Part shown: one piece after another, positions 35,334 through 44,129 of the stretch
Layout of the letters: each line of letters starts with the position of its first letter
How positions within the stretch are numbered: the stretch's first letter is position 1
NCBI GenBank assembly: GCA_934533005.1
Contig: CAKTBC010000002.1
Span: forward strand, 1 to 64,000
From: an uncultured Oscillospiraceae bacterium
GTDB taxonomy: Bacteria; Bacillota; Clostridia; Oscillospirales; Oscillospiraceae
Length of the DNA stretch: 64,000 bases
Direction: 5' to 3'
Notes under the pieces: model-generated
What the model was told of the DNA's origin: nothing
Databases searched by the model: none
The model's input: the letters and a program-made list of their open reading frames with translations, nothing else
Translations under genes and position numbers: made by a program

Positions 35334-36959
35334 ATGAAAACCAGAAAGATCGCCGCGGTGATGCTTTGCGTGCTTTCCGTGGTCGCCATTTTTTGCTTCC
35401 GGCTCATGTCGGCTCCGCTGACCGGCGCTGTTACCGCCGCGGAGCTGGGGAGCGCGCTCGGCGCGCTCTCCCTGCTCCCGACGGTGCTTGCCGTCGCTCT
35501 GGCGTTTCTGCTCGGCGATGTCGTAGTGTCGCTTCTCATCGGTCTGTCTGTCGGGGAGCTTATGCTTCTGCTCGTGACGGGTGAAAAGGGCGCAGCGCAA
35601 TTTTTGCAGATCGTTCCAAGCGTCATTGACGAACTGGTAGGCGTTGCCTCCGATACGGAAAACACCAAGGTGCTGATCCTGTGTGCGCTTGTCGGCGGAC
35701 TGGTCGGCGTGCTGATGAAAACCGGCGGCTTTGAGGCCGCGGCAAAGCGGATCACAAAAAAAGTGAAAACGCCCCGCGGAGCCAATCTGCTCGGCCAGCT
35801 TTTCTGCGTACTGTTCTTCTTCGACGATTATGCAAACGCCCTGATCACCGGCCCCGTGCTCCGCCCGATCGCAGACAAAGTCGGGCTTTCCCGGGAACGG
35901 CTCGCGTACATCGTCGATTCAACGGCCGCGCCCGTGGCGGGTATCGCCGTGGTATCCAGTTGGGTCGCCGTGGAGTTGGCGGTCATCAGCAGCGGTCTGG
36001 AAACCGCCGGCATCGCAGATTCGGCTTTTCAGGTTTTCCTTCGCTCCATTCCCTATTGCTTTTACTGCATTTTTGCCCTTGTGTTTATGCTCATCACCAG
36101 TTTCACCGGCCGGGAGTTCGGCCCCATGCTCAAGGCGGAACGGCGTGCCAGAGCGTCCGCCGCTGCACTGTGCACACCGGCGGAGCTGGAGGAGGAAGCC
36201 GCTCATTCCAACCAAAAAAAGGAAATGGCCGGGATGCTTGTCGCCTTCGGCAGCATAGCGCTGCTCGTGCTGTACCTTGTTGTTTCGCTTCTCGCGAATC
36301 GCGGCGACACGATCACGCTTCTGCTGCGTTCAGCGTTCCTCAGCGGCATCGTCGCCATGGCCGCATCTGCGGCAGCGAAGCTCCTGCCCGCCGGAGAAGG
36401 CATCAAAGCCTGGCTCGACGGCGTAGGGAACATTGTTCCCACGATCATCGTGCTGCTGCTTGCCTGGTCGCTTGCCGCGATCGTTGAAAAGCTCGGCACC
36501 GTGTATTTTGTCGTGGAGCTGATCGCATCGAAAGCCGCATGGCAGCTCGTTCCGGCCATCATCTTTGTATGCTGCTGTGCCGTCTCTTTCGCCGCAGGCA
36601 GTTATGGCTGCATGTTCATGGTCATGCCGATGGCGATCCCCATCGCCTGCGCCGTCATGGAAAACTCGCCCGGTATCGGCGCTCATTTTCTTCCGGTATG
36701 TGTGGCGTGTGTCCTCTCCGGCGGCATATTCGGCGACCACTGCTCCCCCATGACCGACTGCACGATCCTCGCAGCGCTCGGCAGCGGCTGCGATGTGATG
36801 GATCATGCCGTCACGCAGATGCCATATGCTTTCACCGTTGCACTGGTCAGCATTTTCTGTATCATTTCCGCAACTCTCGGCTTCAGCGCCGTATATACGA
36901 TCGCGCTGGGGATACTGGTCCTCTCGGCCATCATTCTACTATTCGGAAAACAACCATGA
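35334..36959 (+). CDS. nhaC: NhaC-family Na+/H+ antiporter
   Basis: A 541-residue membrane protein with about 12-13 helices. NhaC-type landmarks: [20 protein letters not shown] (the conserved DDYxNxL in a central helix), [10 protein letters not shown], and [16 protein letters not shown] near the end. It exchanges Na+ and H+, or possibly an amine pair as in NhaC relatives. It sits inside the agmatine operon between the antiporter and putrescine carbamoyltransferase, which is unusual; it may counter the pH rise from ammonia or drive a Na+ cycle. ATG 35334 has GGAGGGA; an upstream TTG is less well placed. Confidence 0.85.
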   Translation: MKTRKIAAVMLCVLSVVAIFCFRLMSAPLTGAVTAAELGSALGALSLLPTVLAVALAFLLGDVVVSLLIGLSVGELMLLLVTGEKGAAQFLQIVPSVIDELVGVASDTENTKVLILCALVGGLVGVLMKTGGFEAAAKRITKKVKTPRGANLLGQLFCVLFFFDDYANALITGPVLRPIADKVGLSRERLAYIVDSTAAPVAGIAVVSSWVAVELAVISSGLETAGIADSAFQVFLRSIPYCFYCIFALVFMLITSFTGREFGPMLKAERRARASAAALCTPAELEEEAAHSNQKKEMAGMLVAFGSIALLVLYLVVSLLANRGDTITLLLRSAFLSGIVAMAASAAAKLLPAGEGIKAWLDGVGNIVPTIIVLLLAWSLAAIVEKLGTVYFVVELIASKAAWQLVPAIIFVCCCAVSFAAGSYGCMFMVMPMAIPIACAVMENSPGIGAHFLPVCVACVLSGGIFGDHCSPMTDCTILAALGSGCDVMDHAVTQMPYAFTVALVSIFCIISATLGFSAVYTIALGILVLSAIILLFGKQP

Positions 36960-36972
36960 AAGGGTCGCAACA

Positions 36973-37986
36973 ATGAAAAAGGATTTTCTCACCGTAAACG
37001 ACTTTACCAAGGAAGAGCTGATGGACATCATCAATCTGTCCATCGCCATCAAAAAGTCCATCAGCTCCGGCTACAATCCCCCGCTCATGAAGGGCATGAC
37101 GCTCGGCATGATCTTCCAGCAGTCCTCCACCCGTACCCGCTGCTCGTTTGAGACCGCCATGGAACAGCTCGGCGGCCACGCGCAGTATCTCGGGCCCGGC
37201 ATGATCCAGCTTGGCGGCCACGAGACGATCGAGGACACCGGCCGCGTTCTCTCCGGCCTGATGGATATCGTCATGGCTCGCGTTATTGAGCACAAGACCG
37301 TCGTCAGCCTGGCCAACGCCTGCACGATCCCGGTCATCAACGCCATGTCTGACTACACGCATCCCACCCAGGCGATCGCCGACGTAATCACTATGATGGA
37401 GCATCTGCCCGCCGGCAAAAAGTTTGAGGACTGCAAAGTTGTCTTTACCGGCGACGGCACGCAGGTCTGTGCTTCTCTCGGCTTCATCTGCAGCAAGCTC
37501 GGCGCGCACTTCGTCCATTACGGCCCCAAGACTGCCCAGCTCAATGAAGATCACAAGAAGATCCTCGAGGAGAACTGCAAGCTTTCCGGCGGCACGTGGG
37601 AAGTCACCGACGACCGCGACGCCGTCAAGGGCGCGGACTTTATCTACACCGATGTCTGGTACGGCCTTTACGAGAATGAAATGCCGAAGGAAGAGCGTGT
37701 GAAGCTCTTCGGCGACTATCAGGTCAACCGCGACATGATGCAGCTCGGCAATCTCGGCTGCAAGTTCCTGCATTGCCTGCCCTGCACCCGCGGCGAGGAT
37801 GTCACGGACGAGGTCGCCGACTCTGCCGCTTCCCTGTGCTGGGAGGAAGCCTGGAACCGCCTCACCGCCATGCGCGGCCTTCTCGTGTACTTCACGCGGG
37901 AAAAGAAGCAGTTCTCCGAGCTCGCCAAGGCTGCTGCGAAGGCAGAGCTTGAATCCGTGCTCGACAGCATGGGCATTGTCTACTGA
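36973..37986 (+). CDS. aguB: Putrescine carbamoyltransferase (ornithine carbamoyltransferase family)
   Basis: A 337-residue transferase that phosphorolyses carbamoylputrescine to putrescine and carbamoyl phosphate. Carbamoyl phosphate site SSTRTR (51-56), HPTQAIAD, and HCLPCTRG with the catalytic Cys; the [10 protein letters not shown] stretch and a longer C-terminal helix are marks of the putrescine rather than ornithine enzyme. The start at 36973 follows AAAGGGTCG; the frame is open further upstream inside nhaC but that is not used. Works with carbamate kinase 5 bases downstream. Confidence 0.9.
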   Translation: MKKDFLTVNDFTKEELMDIINLSIAIKKSISSGYNPPLMKGMTLGMIFQQSSTRTRCSFETAMEQLGGHAQYLGPGMIQLGGHETIEDTGRVLSGLMDIVMARVIEHKTVVSLANACTIPVINAMSDYTHPTQAIADVITMMEHLPAGKKFEDCKVVFTGDGTQVCASLGFICSKLGAHFVHYGPKTAQLNEDHKKILEENCKLSGGTWEVTDDRDAVKGADFIYTDVWYGLYENEMPKEERVKLFGDYQVNRDMMQLGNLGCKFLHCLPCTRGEDVTDEVADSAASLCWEEAWNRLTAMRGLLVYFTREKKQFSELAKAAAKAELESVLDSMGIVY

Positions 37987-37991
37987 GTGCC

Positions 37992-38930
37992 ATGGCGAGG
38001 ATCGTAATAGCGCTGGGCGGAAACGCCCTCGGCAATACGCCGGAAGAACAGAAGGCAAAGGTTGGCAATGCCGCCAAAACCATCGTCAAGCTTGTTGAGC
38101 AGGGTCATGAGCTGGTCATTGCCCACGGCAACGGCCCGCAGGTCGGCATGATCAATCTGGGTCTGAGCCACAGCGCAGCCGACGGCGTCATTAAAGCAGA
38201 GATGCCGTTTCCCGAATGCGGCGCCATGAGCCAGGGCTATATCGGCTATCACCTCCAGAACGCCATTGCCCGCGAGCTTCATGCCAAGGGCATAGCGAAA
38301 AACGTGGTGACGCTGGTCACGCAGGTGGAGGTTGACGCAGCAGATCCTGCTTTCAAAAATCCCACCAAGCCCATCGGCGCTTTCTACTCCGAAGCGGAAG
38401 CCAAAGAGAAGATGGCGGCAGATCCCACCTGTGTATTCAAGGAAGACGCGGGCCGCGGCTGGCGCAAGGTGGTCGCTTCCCCCATTCCGGTGGATGTGGT
38501 GGAAAAGGCGAGCATTTCCCATCTGGTCAATTCGGGTTTCCTCGTAATTGCCTGCGGCGGCGGCGGTATCCCCGTTGTGAAGCAGGGCGATGGCGACTAT
38601 GTGGGCGTTCCCGCCGTGATCGACAAGGATTACGCCTCTGAGTGTCTTGCAGAGATCGTGGATGCAGAGTATCTCTACATTCTCACCGCGGTTGACAGAG
38701 TGTGCATCAACTTCAACAAGCCCGATCAGAAAGAGATCAAGGAAATGAGCTGCCAGGAGGCGGAAGAATATGCTCAGCAGGGTCAGTTTGCCCCCGGAAG
38801 CATGCTTCCCAAGGTCAAGGCCAGCATGAAATTTGCCTCCTCCAAGTCCGGCAGAAAAGCGGTAATCTGTTCTCTGGAAAAAGCCGCGCTTGCCCTTTCC
38901 GGCGAGTCGGGAACGATCGTTAAAGAATAA
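37992..38930 (+). CDS. aguC: Carbamate kinase
   Basis: A 312-residue amino acid kinase that transfers phosphate from carbamoyl phosphate to ADP, yielding ATP, CO2 and ammonia. Motifs ALGGNALG (residues 7-14), AHGNGPQVG, ACGGGGIPVV and KASMKFASSKSGRKAVI are complete. It closes the agmatine deiminase pathway as in arginine deiminase systems. Five bases separate it from the carbamoyltransferase, and a hairpin follows. Confidence 0.95.
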   Translation: MARIVIALGGNALGNTPEEQKAKVGNAAKTIVKLVEQGHELVIAHGNGPQVGMINLGLSHSAADGVIKAEMPFPECGAMSQGYIGYHLQNAIARELHAKGIAKNVVTLVTQVEVDAADPAFKNPTKPIGAFYSEAEAKEKMAADPTCVFKEDAGRGWRKVVASPIPVDVVEKASISHLVNSGFLVIACGGGGIPVVKQGDGDYVGVPAVIDKDYASECLAEIVDAEYLYILTAVDRVCINFNKPDQKEIKEMSCQEAEEYAQQGQFAPGSMLPKVKASMKFASSKSGRKAVICSLEKAALALSGESGTIVKE

Positions 38931-38944
38931 TTATTCGGCACAGC

Positions 38945-38980
38945 ACCCGGTATATCGCCTCTCTTCGCGATATACCGGGT
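38945..38980 (+). terminator. Hairpin at the end of the agmatine operon
   Basis: Perfect 14-base arms (ACCCGGTATATCGC / GCGATATACCGGGT) with an 8-base loop. The tail GTTGCC is T-poor, so termination efficiency is uncertain. The remaining bases to 39160 hold no other clear signal. Confidence 0.6.
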
Positions 38981-39160
38981 GTTGCCATGTTCCTATGGGA
39001 TTTTCCCGTAAGGACATTTTTTTGCTTTTGCTTCCTCCCCTTTTTCCGGTGAACGGGCTTGGCTTTTTTTGAAAAATCCTGCGCAAATTTTACAAAAGGA
39101 TTGCTATCTTCCGCTGGAATGACTAAAATAGACAGGAACAATTCACAGGGAGCATCTGTT

Positions 39161-40234
39161 ATGGATCAGGATAAATCGAACATTCTGCGTGCCTTCCGGC
39201 TGGACAGCGCGCCGGTCTCCTGCGAAGACTACGGCTGCGGGCACGTCAACGTCACCTTTCTCGTTGCGACCGAAACCGGGCGCCGGTATATTCTGCAAAA
39301 GATCAACCATCACGCCTTCCGCAACGTGCAGGGTCTTTCGGAAAATATCGCTGCGGTAACGGAGTTTCTGCGCGCAAAGTCCGGCGATCCGCGCAGCGTC
39401 ATGGCGCTCATCCGTACAACGGACGGCGCGCCCCACATCTGCTATAAAGACGAATACTGGCGCGTATATGATTATGTGGACGGCACAATCTGTCTCCAGC
39501 AGCCGGAGACGGATGAGGACTTTTATCAGGCCGCCGTCGGCTTCGGCACGTTCGCGCAGCTTCTCTCCGACTTTCCGGCGGAAAAGCTGCATGAGACCAT
39601 TCCGAATTTTCACAACACGCCCGACCGCTACCGCCTTTTCCGCAAAGCAATCGCGCGCGATGCTGCGCACCGCGCCGCAGCTGTACAGCCGGAGATCGAC
39701 TTTGCTCTCGCGCGAGAGGCAGAGATGGCGACCATTCAAAACGCCCTTGCTGCCGGGGTAATCCCGCTTCGCGTTGCGCACAACGACACTAAGCTCAACA
39801 ACGTCCTTCTCGATGCCAAGACGCGAAAAGCGCTTTGCGTTGTCGATCTGGACACCGTGATGCCCGGCTCCAGTCTATACGACTTCGGCGATGCCATCCG
39901 CTACGGTGCTTCGACCGCAGCAGAGGACGAGCGCGAGCTCTCCAGGGTGGAGATGGATCTGGAGCTTTTCCGCGTTTTTACGCGCGGCTACGTCCGCGCC
40001 TGTCCGAATCTGACTCCCAGGGAGTTGGAGCTTCTGCCGCTGGGCGCAAAAACCATGACGATGGAGTGCGGCGTGCGGTTTCTCACCGACCATCTCGACG
40101 GCGATAAGTACTTCTCTGTTCACCGCGAAGGGCAAAATCTTGACCGCGCACGGACACAGTTCAAGCTCGCGGCGGATATGGAAAAAAAGTGGGACGATAT
40201 GCAGCGCATCGTCGCCGAGGAAACGAAAGCGTAA
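39161..40234 (+). CDS. N-acetylhexosamine 1-kinase-like phosphotransferase
   Basis: A 357-residue aminoglycoside-phosphotransferase-fold kinase. Landmarks: GCGHVNVTFLV (nucleotide loop), ILQKINHHAF (Lys), the catalytic HNDTKLNNVL (Asp) and VVDLDTVMPGSSLYDFGDAIR (metal Asp). This pattern is that of NahK-type kinases, which phosphorylate GlcNAc/GalNAc at C1, and of related uncharacterised gut bacterial kinases. It is followed 45 bases later by nagA. ATG 39161 is chosen over an upstream in-frame ATG for its AGGGAG site. Sugar specificity is not proven. Confidence 0.75.
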   Translation: MDQDKSNILRAFRLDSAPVSCEDYGCGHVNVTFLVATETGRRYILQKINHHAFRNVQGLSENIAAVTEFLRAKSGDPRSVMALIRTTDGAPHICYKDEYWRVYDYVDGTICLQQPETDEDFYQAAVGFGTFAQLLSDFPAEKLHETIPNFHNTPDRYRLFRKAIARDAAHRAAAVQPEIDFALAREAEMATIQNALAAGVIPLRVAHNDTKLNNVLLDAKTRKALCVVDLDTVMPGSSLYDFGDAIRYGASTAAEDERELSRVEMDLELFRVFTRGYVRACPNLTPRELELLPLGAKTMTMECGVRFLTDHLDGDKYFSVHREGQNLDRARTQFKLAADMEKKWDDMQRIVAEETKA

Positions 40235-40279
40235 TTTCAACGGCTTGCCGGAAATTCAAGCATTGAGGAGGATATCATC

Positions 40280-41398
40280 ATGCTTTTTACCAATGCCAAT
40301 CTGTTTGTTGACGGTCGCTTCCAGCGCGGCGCGTTTCGCGTGGAAAACGGCCGCTTCACAGCGATTACCCCCGATGCCGCCGGAGACGGGATCGACCTGC
40401 ACGGGCAGTATGTGATCCCTGGCCTGGTGGACATCCACAGCCACGGCAACTCCGGCGCGGATTTTTCCGACGGTGACTACGACGGGCTTGTCAAAATGGC
40501 AGCATATCTCGCAAAAAACGGCGTTACGAGCTTTGCACCCGCGTCCATGACGCTGCCGTATAACGTGCTCGAAACGGCCTACAGGACTGCCGCGGCATTC
40601 AAAAACGCCGCGCCCAAGGGCTGCTCGCGGCTCATGGGCATCAACATGGAGGGCCCCTTCTTCTCCGAAAAGAAGAAGGGCGCGCAGAACGCGAGCTATC
40701 TCCGGCTGCCGGACTATGCCGCGTTTGAGCTCCTGTACCACGCGTCCGAGGGCCTCCTCCGCGTCGCGGACGTTGCCGCAGAGCTGCCCGGCGCGGTGGA
40801 GTTCACAGAAAAGGCATCGAAGCTCTGCACCGTATCCATCGCGCACACAGACTGCACCTACGAGGAGGCCTGCGCCGTTTTTGACGCGGGAGCTTCCCAT
40901 CTGACGCATCTTTATAATGCCATGCCCGGCATCCACCACCGCAAGCCCGGCCCCATCGGCGCGGGTTCGGAGCGCGATAACGTCGTCGCAGAGCTCATCT
41001 GCGACGGGTACCACATCCACCCCAGCGCCGTGCGGATGGCGTTCAAGCTTTTCCCCGGCCGCATCTGCCTTATCTCCGACGCGCTGCGCTGCTGCGGCAT
41101 GCCGGACGGGCAGTATACGCTTGGCGGACAGGACGTTTTCCTCCAGGGCGGCGTTGCGAAGCTCGCCGACGGGACGATCGCCGGTTCCGCCGCCAACCTT
41201 TTCGAGTGCATGCAGCGCGCCATATCCTTCGGTATCCCGGCGGAACAGGCGATCTTGAGTGCAACGATCGTTCCGGCGCGCGAGATCGGGCGGGAGGCGG
41301 AGATCGGCTCCATCGCTGTCGGAAAGCTTGCCGACTTTGTGGTGTGCGATGCCACACTCAACCGGAGCGCCGTATATCTCGGAGGGGAGGCGCTATGA
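40280..41398 (+). CDS. nagA: N-acetylglucosamine-6-phosphate deacetylase
   Basis: A 372-residue amidohydrolase. Metal/catalytic landmarks: DIHSHGNSGADF (HxH-type), NMEGPFFSEKKKGAQN, SIAHTDCTYEEA, HLYNAMPGIHHRKPG and the catalytic Asp in LISDALRCCG. It removes acetate from GlcNAc-6-P (or GalNAc-6-P). Grouping with a C1 kinase is unusual, since C1 and C6 phosphates belong to separate routes, so the partner may act on another hexosamine. SD GAGGAGGATATC. The stop overlaps the next gene (ATGA). Confidence 0.92.
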   Translation: MLFTNANLFVDGRFQRGAFRVENGRFTAITPDAAGDGIDLHGQYVIPGLVDIHSHGNSGADFSDGDYDGLVKMAAYLAKNGVTSFAPASMTLPYNVLETAYRTAAAFKNAAPKGCSRLMGINMEGPFFSEKKKGAQNASYLRLPDYAAFELLYHASEGLLRVADVAAELPGAVEFTEKASKLCTVSIAHTDCTYEEACAVFDAGASHLTHLYNAMPGIHHRKPGPIGAGSERDNVVAELICDGYHIHPSAVRMAFKLFPGRICLISDALRCCGMPDGQYTLGGQDVFLQGGVAKLADGTIAGSAANLFECMQRAISFGIPAEQAILSATIVPAREIGREAEIGSIAVGKLADFVVCDATLNRSAVYLGGEAL

Positions 41399-41994
41399 AG
41401 AGCTATGCAATCTCCCGGACGTCCGGCGCGCCCGACTGGGACGCGATAGCGCCGTTGCATGTAAACTGCGTGCTGTGGGAGCCGGACTGCGGCGTTCGCA
41501 TGGAGCAGAAGCTCTGCTATGACGATGCCGCGCTCTATGTTTTTCAACGCGCCTACGAATCTGACGTCCGCGCGGAATACACCGCTCCGCTCAGCCCTGT
41601 CCATGAGGACAGCTGCATGGAATTTTTCTTTTCACTCGCGAACGACGGACGTTATGCAAACTTCGAGATCAACCCAAACGCCTGCTTGGAGCTGAGCTTC
41701 GGGTCCGACCGGCACGAGCGCGTCCGGCTCTGCCACAAGGCGGAAGCGGAAACCTTCCGCCCGGTCTGTTCCCGGACACCGGACGGCTGGACGGCGGAAT
41801 ACCGGATCCCACTCTCCTTTCTGCGCATCCTCTACCCGGAGTTTGCGCTGCGCTCCAGCATTTCCTTTCGCGCCAACTGCTATAAATGCGGCGATAAAAC
41901 GGCACGGCCGCATTTTCTCGCATGGAATGCCGTGGAAACCCCGGCGCCCGATTTTCACCGCCCGGAGTTTTTCGGGGAAATGATTTTAGCCTGA
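41395..41994 (+). CDS. CBM9-like (carbohydrate-binding family 9-like) domain protein
   Basis: A 199-residue protein made of one beta-sandwich like the CBM9 fold found in xylanases and in stand-alone proteins: W-rich N-terminal strands, EDSCMEFFFSLANDGRYANFEINPNA (landmark DSCMEFFF), and WTAEYRIPLSFL at the end. No signal peptide is visible, so it is likely cytoplasmic. It is translationally coupled to nagA by an ATGA overlap, so a role with amino sugars is likely, though the ligand is unknown. Confidence 0.7.
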   Translation: MKSYAISRTSGAPDWDAIAPLHVNCVLWEPDCGVRMEQKLCYDDAALYVFQRAYESDVRAEYTAPLSPVHEDSCMEFFFSLANDGRYANFEINPNACLELSFGSDRHERVRLCHKAEAETFRPVCSRTPDGWTAEYRIPLSFLRILYPEFALRSSISFRANCYKCGDKTARPHFLAWNAVETPAPDFHRPEFFGEMILA

Positions 41995-42007
41995 CAAAAC
42001 ATAATGG

Positions 42008-42053
42008 CAGCGGACGGCACGTCTCCGTTTTGGAGACGTGCCGTCCGCTGTTT
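42008..42053. terminator. Strong bidirectional terminator
   Basis: Perfect 19-base arms starting CAGCGGACGGCACG and a 5-base loop, followed by TTT on the plus strand, between convergent genes. Confidence 0.8.
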
Positions 42054-42065
42054 GGATATAAAGAT

Positions 42066-43360
42066 TTATCCGCAAAGCATGACCTTGGCCGAGAAGATAC
42101 CGTCCTCACAGGTGAATGTGCTGGCACCGCCGGTCTTTTCCGCGATATGGCGTACAGACTGGATACCGATGCCGTCTCCCTTTCGTTTGGAGGACTGGAA
42201 TACGCCGTTTTTCTCCCGGACCGCCCCGTCAAAAGTGTTTTCGACCCAGAGCAGCAGGATCCGCTCTGCGTGCAGATACGCTGTCACTTTGACCTGCCGC
42301 CGGGCGTTTGCCGTGCGCAGGCTGGCTTCCAGAGCGTTTTCCAGAAGATTGGAAAGCACAAGGCACATATCGATCTCATCGACCGGAAGTTTTCCCGGCA
42401 GATCGATCTGCGCACGGAACGGAATGTTCTCCCTTTTTGCCAGGGCGCAGTAATAGCCGATCACGCTGTCTGCCGCGCGGTTTTCGCAGAAGCTCATATC
42501 GAGCTCCGGGATCCGGGAAGCGGTTTTGGCAAGATAATCCTTCAGCGTTTCGATATCGCCGATTTCGGCAAGCGAGGAGATCTGGTTCAGATGATGACGC
42601 ATATCGTGCCGTGTCTGCCGCGCTTCCTCAATGGCGGCTTTCAGATTCTCATAGCGCTGCTGCTGCATGGATGGGAGTTGATTTTCCTGCTGCAGACGCG
42701 CGTTACGGTTTAGGCTTGCCGCCATCATCAGGAAGATCAGATTAAGCCAGAACAAAATACCCCTGCAGCACACGGCCGGTATATAGCGTGGTCTGGTAAC
42801 GCGGAACCATGAAAACGTTCAGAGCAATAAAGACCAGCGGCAAAACCCAGAATACATACCATGTCTGCGCAAAGTTCTCATCCTCCACTATCGTCCGCAC
42901 CGCATGCGTTGCCGGATAATACGCAGCGGCGGCTGCGAGATAACAGACGGCATTATAAGAAAACACCGGCCCACAGACAAAACCACAGATCCGTCGTCTG
43001 CGGCGTTTGTGTATGCATCAGGATGGCCGCGTTGAAAGCTCTGGACAGGCTGTTCATGCAGGCAAACACCGCGCACACGGAAAGCGCGATCGTTCCGGAT
43101 TTCCAAAGGGATATCCGAAGCGTTTTTATATAGAGGATGGCCGCGGCAGCCGCGACAAGCGCAAGCGCCGGTACCGTGGAAACGTGGAAATGATAGCAGA
43201 GCACCCCGCCGATCACGCAGAGCGCCAGAATCAGCGGCGCAAGCCACGCGGCGAGCTTTATGGGCGGCTGCCGCATGTAGGACTTCACCGGAAAAAACGC
43301 AAGGAGCAGACCGGGCAGCACAACGGCAAGCTCCAGGATCTGGCGCAGAATCTCTGTCAT
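42066..43360 (-). pseudogene. Sensor histidine kinase (AgrC/LytS-like, GHKL), broken by two frameshifts
   Basis: Three consecutive pieces in different frames add up to one kinase of about 430 residues: 43360-42953 (four to five membrane helices), about 42966-42742 (further helices), and about 42773-42066 (dimerisation helix with the phospho-acceptor RHDMRHHL and a GHKL ATPase with NLLENALEAS and GDGIGIQSV). The first break lies at a run of four T near 42958-42965 and the second at a run of four G near 42757-42765; removing one base at each restores reading. The start overlaps the LytTR regulator stop by four bases (ATGA). It may be a true pseudogene or reflect homopolymer errors in the source sequence. 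Confidence 0.75.
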
Positions 43361-44079
43361 GATATACGTCCCCTTTGCAGAAGGCACTCCATAAACGTCT
43401 GCCGGGCGCTTTTCCAGAGCTCTCGATTGACGTAGACAAAGCTTCCATCCTTCATCCGGAAAGAGGAATCCTCAAAGCTCTCCGCATACTCAAGATTTAC
43501 GATCACACCGCGGCCGCAAACAAAAAAGCGCGGATCCTCCCTCAGCGGCGCGATAAAAGTCTTGAAAGGAAGGCGCGTGGCGAGCGTTGTTCCGGCGAGC
43601 GTACGGATATGGATCATATGCGTAAAATGCTCCGCGGAAACGATGTCCCGATAGCCGAGACGAACCATACTGCCGCTGACCTTGAGCTCCAGATATTTCT
43701 CCGGACGCGGGGCTCTCGCAAAAACCTCCTCCGTCAATGCATCGAGCTCCTGCTCGGTATACGGCTTTACCAGATAGTGCATCGCCCGCACCTGAAAGCC
43801 CTCCAGCGCATGGTCGGTCGAGGTGGTGGTAAAAACGAGCATACAGTCTGTATCGAGTTTCCGAAGCTCCCGCACCGTATCCACGCCGCTCATGCCAGTC
43901 ATATAAATATCCAGAAAAGCCACGGTGAACCGCCGCTCTCTTTCCGCCGCAAGAAAGGCTTCTCCGCTGTCATATTCGCAGAACACCGCCTGCACACCGC
44001 GGCTTTGCATTTGCCGCTCCAATCGCGAGCGAAGCAGCGCACGCTCTGCGGAAAGATCGTCGACGATGGCAATTCTCAC
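43357..44079 (-). CDS. LytTR-family response regulator (AgrA/VirR-like)
   Basis: A 240-residue regulator: receiver domain (about 1-120) with acidic pocket VDD, phosphorylated Asp in FLDIYMTGMSG, and Lys in YLVKPY; then a LytTR DNA-binding domain (about 135-235: FTHMIHIRTLAG, FFVCGRGVIVNLEYAESF). The start is taken as GTG 44077-44079 because AAAGGGGG lies nine bases before; an ATG three codons upstream abuts the SD. Its partner kinase downstream is frameshifted, so the regulator may now be orphaned. A TATAAT lies upstream at about 44110. Confidence 0.88.
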   Translation of the reverse strand: MRIAIVDDLSAERALLRSRLERQMQSRGVQAVFCEYDSGEAFLAAERERRFTVAFLDIYMTGMSGVDTVRELRKLDTDCMLVFTTTSTDHALEGFQVRAMHYLVKPYTEQELDALTEEVFARAPRPEKYLELKVSGSMVRLGYRDIVSAEHFTHMIHIRTLAGTTLATRLPFKTFIAPLREDPRFFVCGRGVIVNLEYAESFEDSSFRMKDGSFVYVNRELWKSARQTFMECLLQRGRIS

Positions 44080-44129
44080 ATCTTCCATCCCCCTTTGCGC
44101 GAAGAGCATTATATCGCACGGATGCAAGA

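Noticed and set aside
32754..35600. A 948-codon minus-strand open frame across aguA and aguD
   Set aside because: Spans two real genes on the other strand and gives a His/Asp/Arg-rich product with no family features.
36805..36972. Extended N-terminus of the putrescine carbamoyltransferase
   Set aside because: The added 56 codons lie within nhaC in another frame; the ATG at 36973 with its ribosome site gives the normal family N-terminus.
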